Origin: Rhizobium sp. 18055
GTDB lineage: Bacteria > Pseudomonadota > Alphaproteobacteria > Rhizobiales > Rhizobiaceae
Direction of reading: 5' to 3'
Assembly (NCBI RefSeq): GCF_902706285.1
Contig: NZ_CACSKD010000014.1
Location: 62,001 to 126,000 of the forward strand
DNA: 64,000 nt
The notes beneath the pieces were generated by a model that had not been told where the DNA came from, did no database searches, and worked only from the letters and a program-made list of their open reading frames with translations. A program made the translations under genes and the position numbers. Shown piece by piece: positions 60,809 to 64,000 of this stretch. Within the stretch, counting starts at the first letter, position 1; every line of letters begins with the position of its first letter.

Positions 60809-61219
60809 CTATGATTGTTCTTCGGTGTCGCCGCCTTCAAGGTCACGCATGACCTCGGGCGAGCGCAGCAACTCGTCGATCTTCTTGTAGTTGTCGAAGC
60901 TCGTATCGTCGCGGAAACGGACTTCCGGCATGTATTTCATCTGCCGGAGCTGCGGGCCGAGACGGCCGCGAATGTATTTGGCGTGGCGGTTCAGCGCCGC
61001 GATGATCGCGGCATGATCTTCGACACCGAGCGGCGTCACGAAAGCCGTCGCGACCTTCAGATCGGTCGACATGCGGACTTCGGAAATCGAGATGACGGTC
61101 TTTTCGATCAGGTCGTCGCGCACTTCGCCGCGCTGCAGGACCTGGGTGATCGCGGCGCGGACCTGCTCGCCGACGCGCAGCATACGCTGCTGTTGTGCTG
61201 AGGTGAGTTTTGTTGCCAT
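60809..61219 (-). CDS. rbfA: Ribosome-binding factor A
   Basis: 136 residues, KH-fold 30S maturation factor. Features are SAQQQRMLRVGEQVRAAITQ, ISEVRMSTDLKVATAFVTPL, KYIRGRLGPQLRQMKYMPEV and RFRDDTSFDNYKKIDELL. The start is ATG 61219 (MATKLTSAQ) rather than the open-frame extension to 61234. It lies between infB and truB with a strong GC hairpin before it. Confidence 0.97.
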   Translation of the reverse strand: MATKLTSAQQQRMLRVGEQVRAAITQVLQRGEVRDDLIEKTVISISEVRMSTDLKVATAFVTPLGVEDHAAIIAALNRHAKYIRGRLGPQLRQMKYMPEVRFRDDTSFDNYKKIDELLRSPEVMRDLEGGDTEEQS

Positions 61220-61241
61220 TGTTCTTTGCCTCAAAAGGTTC

Positions 61242-61269
61242 GGGCGCCGGACTGGATAATCCGGCGCCC
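61242..61269 (-). other. Intercistronic hairpin infB–rbfA
   Basis: Plus strand GGGCGCCGGA … TCCGGCGCCC, a perfect ten-base stem with an eight-base loop, 24 bases after the infB stop. On the minus strand it is followed by GAACCTTTTGAGGC, not a true T-run. It could stabilise or process the infB–rbfA message or weakly attenuate. Confidence 0.6.
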
Positions 61270-61293
61270 GTCCACATTTCTAGTCTCGCACGA

Positions 61294-64000
61294 TCAGAGT
61301 GTGCGGGTGATATGCTCGACGCGGAAGCATTCGATCGTATCGCCGGCACGGATGTCTTCGTAGTTCTCGAAGGCCATACCGCACTCCTGACCGACCGGAA
61401 CTTCCGATACTTCGTCCTTGAAGCGCTTGAGCGTCTTGAGCTTGCCTTCGTGGATGACGACGTTGTCGCGCACCAGGCGGACGCCTGCACCACGTTCGAC
61501 CTTGCCTTCGACGACGCGGCAACCTGCAACCTTGCCGGTCTTCGTGATGTTGAACACCTCGAGGATTTCGGCATTGCCGAGGAAGGTTTCGCGGCGTTCC
61601 GGAGAGAGCAGACCCGACATCGCTGCCTTCACGTCATCCACGAGGTCGTAGATGATGTTGTAGTAGCGGATCTCGATGCCTTCGCGCTCGGCGAACGAAC
61701 GCGCCTGCGAATTCGCACGGACGTTGAAGCCGATGATCGCGGCGTTGGATGCCTCGGCCAGCGAGATATCCGATTCCGTGATGCCGCCGGCACCAGAATG
61801 CACGATGCGGGCACGCACCTCGTCGGTGCCGAGCTTGTCGAGTGCGCCGGCAATGGCTTCGATCGAGCCCTGCACGTCGCCCTTGATGACCAGCGGGAAT
61901 TCCTTCACGCCGGCGCTCTGCAGCTGCGTCATCATCTGTTCCAGCGAACCGCGCTGGCCAGACTGACGGGCAGCGGCCTTGTCGCGCGCCAGGCGCTGAC
62001 GGTATTCCGAGATCTCGCGGGCGCGGCTCTCGTTTTCGACGACGGCGAACTTGTCACCGGCTGCCGGCGTACCGGACAGGCCGAGAACTTCGACCGGCAT
62101 GGCGGGACCCGCTTCCTTGACGTGATCGCCCTTGTCGGTGACCAGGGCGCGAACGCGGCCCCAGACGTCGCCGGCAACGATGATCTGGCCCGGGCGCAGC
62201 GTGCCGTTCTGGACGAGAACGGTGGCAACCGCACCACGACCGCGGTCGAGCTGGGCTTCGATGACCGTGCCTTCCGCCGTGCGGTTCGGGTTGGCCTTGA
62301 GGTCCAGAATTTCAGACTGCAGCAGGACGGCTTCGAGAAGCTTGTCCAGGTTCAGGCCGGTCTTGGCAGACACTTCGACGTCGAGGACTTCACCACCCAT
62401 GGATTCGACGAACACTTCGTGCTGCAGCAGCTGGTTACGAACCTTCTGCGGATCAGCTTCGTGCTTGTCGACCTTGTTGATGGCGACGATGATCGGAACG
62501 CCGGCCGCCTTGGCGTGGCTGATCGATTCAATCGTCTGCGGCATGACGCTGTCGTCGGCCGCGACCACCAGGATGGCGATGTCGGTTGCCTGGGCACCAC
62601 GAGCACGCATGGCCGTGAAGGCGGCGTGACCGGGGGTGTCGATGAAGGTGATCTTATGACCGCTCTGTTCGACCTGGTAGGCACCGATATGCTGGGTGAT
62701 GCCACCGGCTTCGCCGGAGACAACGCTGGTCTTGCGGATGGCGTCGAGCAGCGAGGTCTTGCCGTGGTCGACGTGACCCATGATGGTGACGACCGGCGGA
62801 CGGGAGACGAGTTCACCTGCGTCATCGGCAACGTTGAAGATGCCGAGTTCGACGTCGGATTCAGAGACGCGCTTGACGCTGTGGCCGAATTCGCCGGCGA
62901 TGATTTCTGCGAGGTCGGCGTCGATGACGTCGCCCGGCTTCATCATCTGGCCTTCCTTCATCAGGTACTTGATGACGTCGACGGCGCGCTCAGACATACG
63001 CTGCGACAGTTCCTGAATGGTGATGGTCTCAGGCAGGATGACTTCGCGAATGACCTTTTCGCGGGTTTCCTGCATCTGGCTGCGGCGGAACTTTTCCTGG
63101 CGGCGGCGCATGGCGGCCATCGAGCGACCACGGGCTGTGCCGTCGTCGTCAACGCCTGCGGTGCCGATCGTCAGCTTGCCGCGACGGCGCTCATCTTCGG
63201 TCTTCGGACGGGTGGTAACAGGTTTTGCCGGTTCCGGACGAACGACGCGGCCACGGGCTGGAGCGCCGCGCGGTGCCGGACGTTCTTCCTGCTCGTTTTC
63301 GCGACGGCGAACGCCTGGTGCTGCAGCAGCAGCGCCAGCAGCCGGACGGGGCGACGCATCGCCATCGGCGCGGCGAACGACCGGTGCACCAGCGGCTGCG
63401 CGCGGCGCTTCGGCCACGGGAGCGACAGGTGCCGGCGGAGCGGCAGCAGCTTCGGCGGCGCGAACCGCTTCTTCTGCGGCGCGAACCTTGGCTTCTTCCG
63501 CTTCAGCGGCCTGGCGAACGATTTCTTCGGCTGCACGGCGCTTTTCGTCTTCAACGCGGCGGACCGCATCTTCGGCGTCTCGAACCTGAGCCATGGCGAG
63601 CGCCCGGCGGCGTGCATCCATTTCTTCCGGCGACAAATGGTTCAGAACCACCGGACGCGGACGATCCTGCTGGCGCGAAGGCTGCGACTGCTGGGGACGG
63701 TTGTGCTGCTGGCCGCTTGGCTGATGATTGCGCTGCGGCTGCTGTGGCTGCGGGGCGCGGGCCTGAACAGGCGCCGGAGCCGCCGGTGCCGGTGTCGGCG
63801 CCGCTGCAACAGGGGCAGGTGCCGGCTCGGCGGCACGAACGGGCGCTGCCGGGGCGGCGGCCACGGGTGTGATCGGACGTTGTTCGTCTTCAGGGCGCAT
63901 CGGGCGCCGCTTGCGGGTCTCGACAACGACCGCCTTGGTGCGTCCGCGGCCCATATCCTGGCGCACGGTGCCCTGGCTTACGCCCGACGGCTTCAGGGTC
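61294..64000 (-). CDS. infB: Translation initiation factor IF-2 (partial, N-terminus outside window)
   Basis: About 902 residues visible. The frame stays open to base 64000; the first visible residues, TLKPSGVSQGTVRQDMGRGR, then TKAVVVETRKRR, are the family's N-terminal block, so the true start lies just beyond the window and only a short piece is missing. A long Ala/Pro/Arg-rich linker (about 50–270) is followed by the IF2_N segment, the GTPase (G1 GHVDHGKTS, G3 DTPGHAAF, G4 NKVD) and the C-terminal fMet-tRNA-binding domains. It positions initiator tRNA on the 30S subunit. Confidence 0.98.
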   Translation of the reverse strand, partial: TLKPSGVSQGTVRQDMGRGRTKAVVVETRKRRPMRPEDEQRPITPVAAAPAAPVRAAEPAPAPVAAAPTPAPAAPAPVQARAPQPQQPQRNHQPSGQQHNRPQQSQPSRQQDRPRPVVLNHLSPEEMDARRRALAMAQVRDAEDAVRRVEDEKRRAAEEIVRQAAEAEEAKVRAAEEAVRAAEAAAAPPAPVAPVAEAPRAAAGAPVVRRADGDASPRPAAGAAAAAPGVRRRENEQEERPAPRGAPARGRVVRPEPAKPVTTRPKTEDERRRGKLTIGTAGVDDDGTARGRSMAAMRRRQEKFRRSQMQETREKVIREVILPETITIQELSQRMSERAVDVIKYLMKEGQMMKPGDVIDADLAEIIAGEFGHSVKRVSESDVELGIFNVADDAGELVSRPPVVTIMGHVDHGKTSLLDAIRKTSVVSGEAGGITQHIGAYQVEQSGHKITFIDTPGHAAFTAMRARGAQATDIAILVVAADDSVMPQTIESISHAKAAGVPIIVAINKVDKHEADPQKVRNQLLQHEVFVESMGGEVLDVEVSAKTGLNLDKLLEAVLLQSEILDLKANPNRTAEGTVIEAQLDRGRGAVATVLVQNGTLRPGQIIVAGDVWGRVRALVTDKGDHVKEAGPAMPVEVLGLSGTPAAGDKFAVVENESRAREISEYRQRLARDKAAARQSGQRGSLEQMMTQLQSAGVKEFPLVIKGDVQGSIEAIAGALDKLGTDEVRARIVHSGAGGITESDISLAEASNAAIIGFNVRANSQARSFAEREGIEIRYYNIIYDLVDDVKAAMSGLLSPERRETFLGNAEILEVFNITKTGKVAGCRVVEGKVERGAGVRLVRDNVVIHEGKLKTLKRFKDEVSEVPVGQECGMAFENYEDIRAGDTIECFRVEHITRTL

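Overview
The window looks like a chromosomal segment of a GC-rich alphaproteobacterium of the Rhizobiaceae (Rhizobium/Agrobacterium group). The basis is the block irr–fabA–fabB–fabI, the block infB–rbfA–truB–rpsO–pnp, the FYDLN-type acidic protein, an Irr with an HHH motif but no GCPWHD-type heme motif, and a large load of sugar ABC transporters with Gfo/Idh/MocA dehydrogenases. All calls come from reading the sequence; no database search was run. infB (right edge) and a LysR gene (left edge) are cut by the window.

Layout. 1–6.5 kb: LysR regulator (partial), P1-family peptidase, a small conserved-looking protein with an unusual upstream region, a kinase–barrel–aminotransferase fusion, purU. 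6.6–10.7 kb: polysaccharide module with a Wzy/ligase-type membrane protein, a secreted GH5 glycanase and, divergently, a Wzz-type chain-length protein. 10.8–15.2 kb: small secreted protein, ECF sigma factor with NrsF-type anti-sigma factor, tRNA-Leu(CAG), BA14K-like secreted protein, SelT/W/H-like protein, class I amidotransferase.

15.3–40 kb is a large sugar-catabolism island. A leftward LacI operon (regulator, solute-binding protein, two permeases, GH127 beta-L-arabinofuranosidase) is preceded by twin LacI-type operators. Upstream of it a second leftward operon encodes two Gfo/Idh/MocA dehydrogenases, a TIM-barrel isomerase/epimerase-like protein and a DUF993 protein. A TetR gene separates this from a rightward operon: Tat-exported solute-binding protein, two permeases, a third Gfo/Idh/MocA enzyme, a MalK/UgpC-type ATPase, a small-molecule kinase and an FAD/GcvT-type dehydrogenase. 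Beyond an SDR gene lie uxuB and uxaC. Three start codons in this island (26106, 27111, 39922) each carry a closely related inverted repeat centred 70–73 bases upstream, which suggests one regulon covering dehydrogenases, transporter and hexuronate genes.

40–51 kb: slyX, PACE efflux protein, RNase D, a 543-residue unknown protein, rpsA, cmk, PaiB-like protein, FYDLN protein, tRNA-Ala(GGC), YoaK-like, YdcF-like and TRIC-like membrane proteins, irr. 51–54 kb: unsaturated fatty acid genes fabA, fabB and fabI. 54.1–55.7 kb: an accessory pair, a leaderless subtilisin-like protease whose ribosome-binding site is buried in a hairpin, followed by a small protein resembling a free-standing I9 propeptide/inhibitor. 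55.9–64 kb: RsmC-like methyltransferase and the translation/RNA block pnp–rpsO–truB–rbfA–infB.

The most promising points are the shared operator regulon, the GH127/3-keto-sugar-like catabolic island, the protease–inhibitor pair with its hairpin, and the triple-domain aminotransferase fusion.
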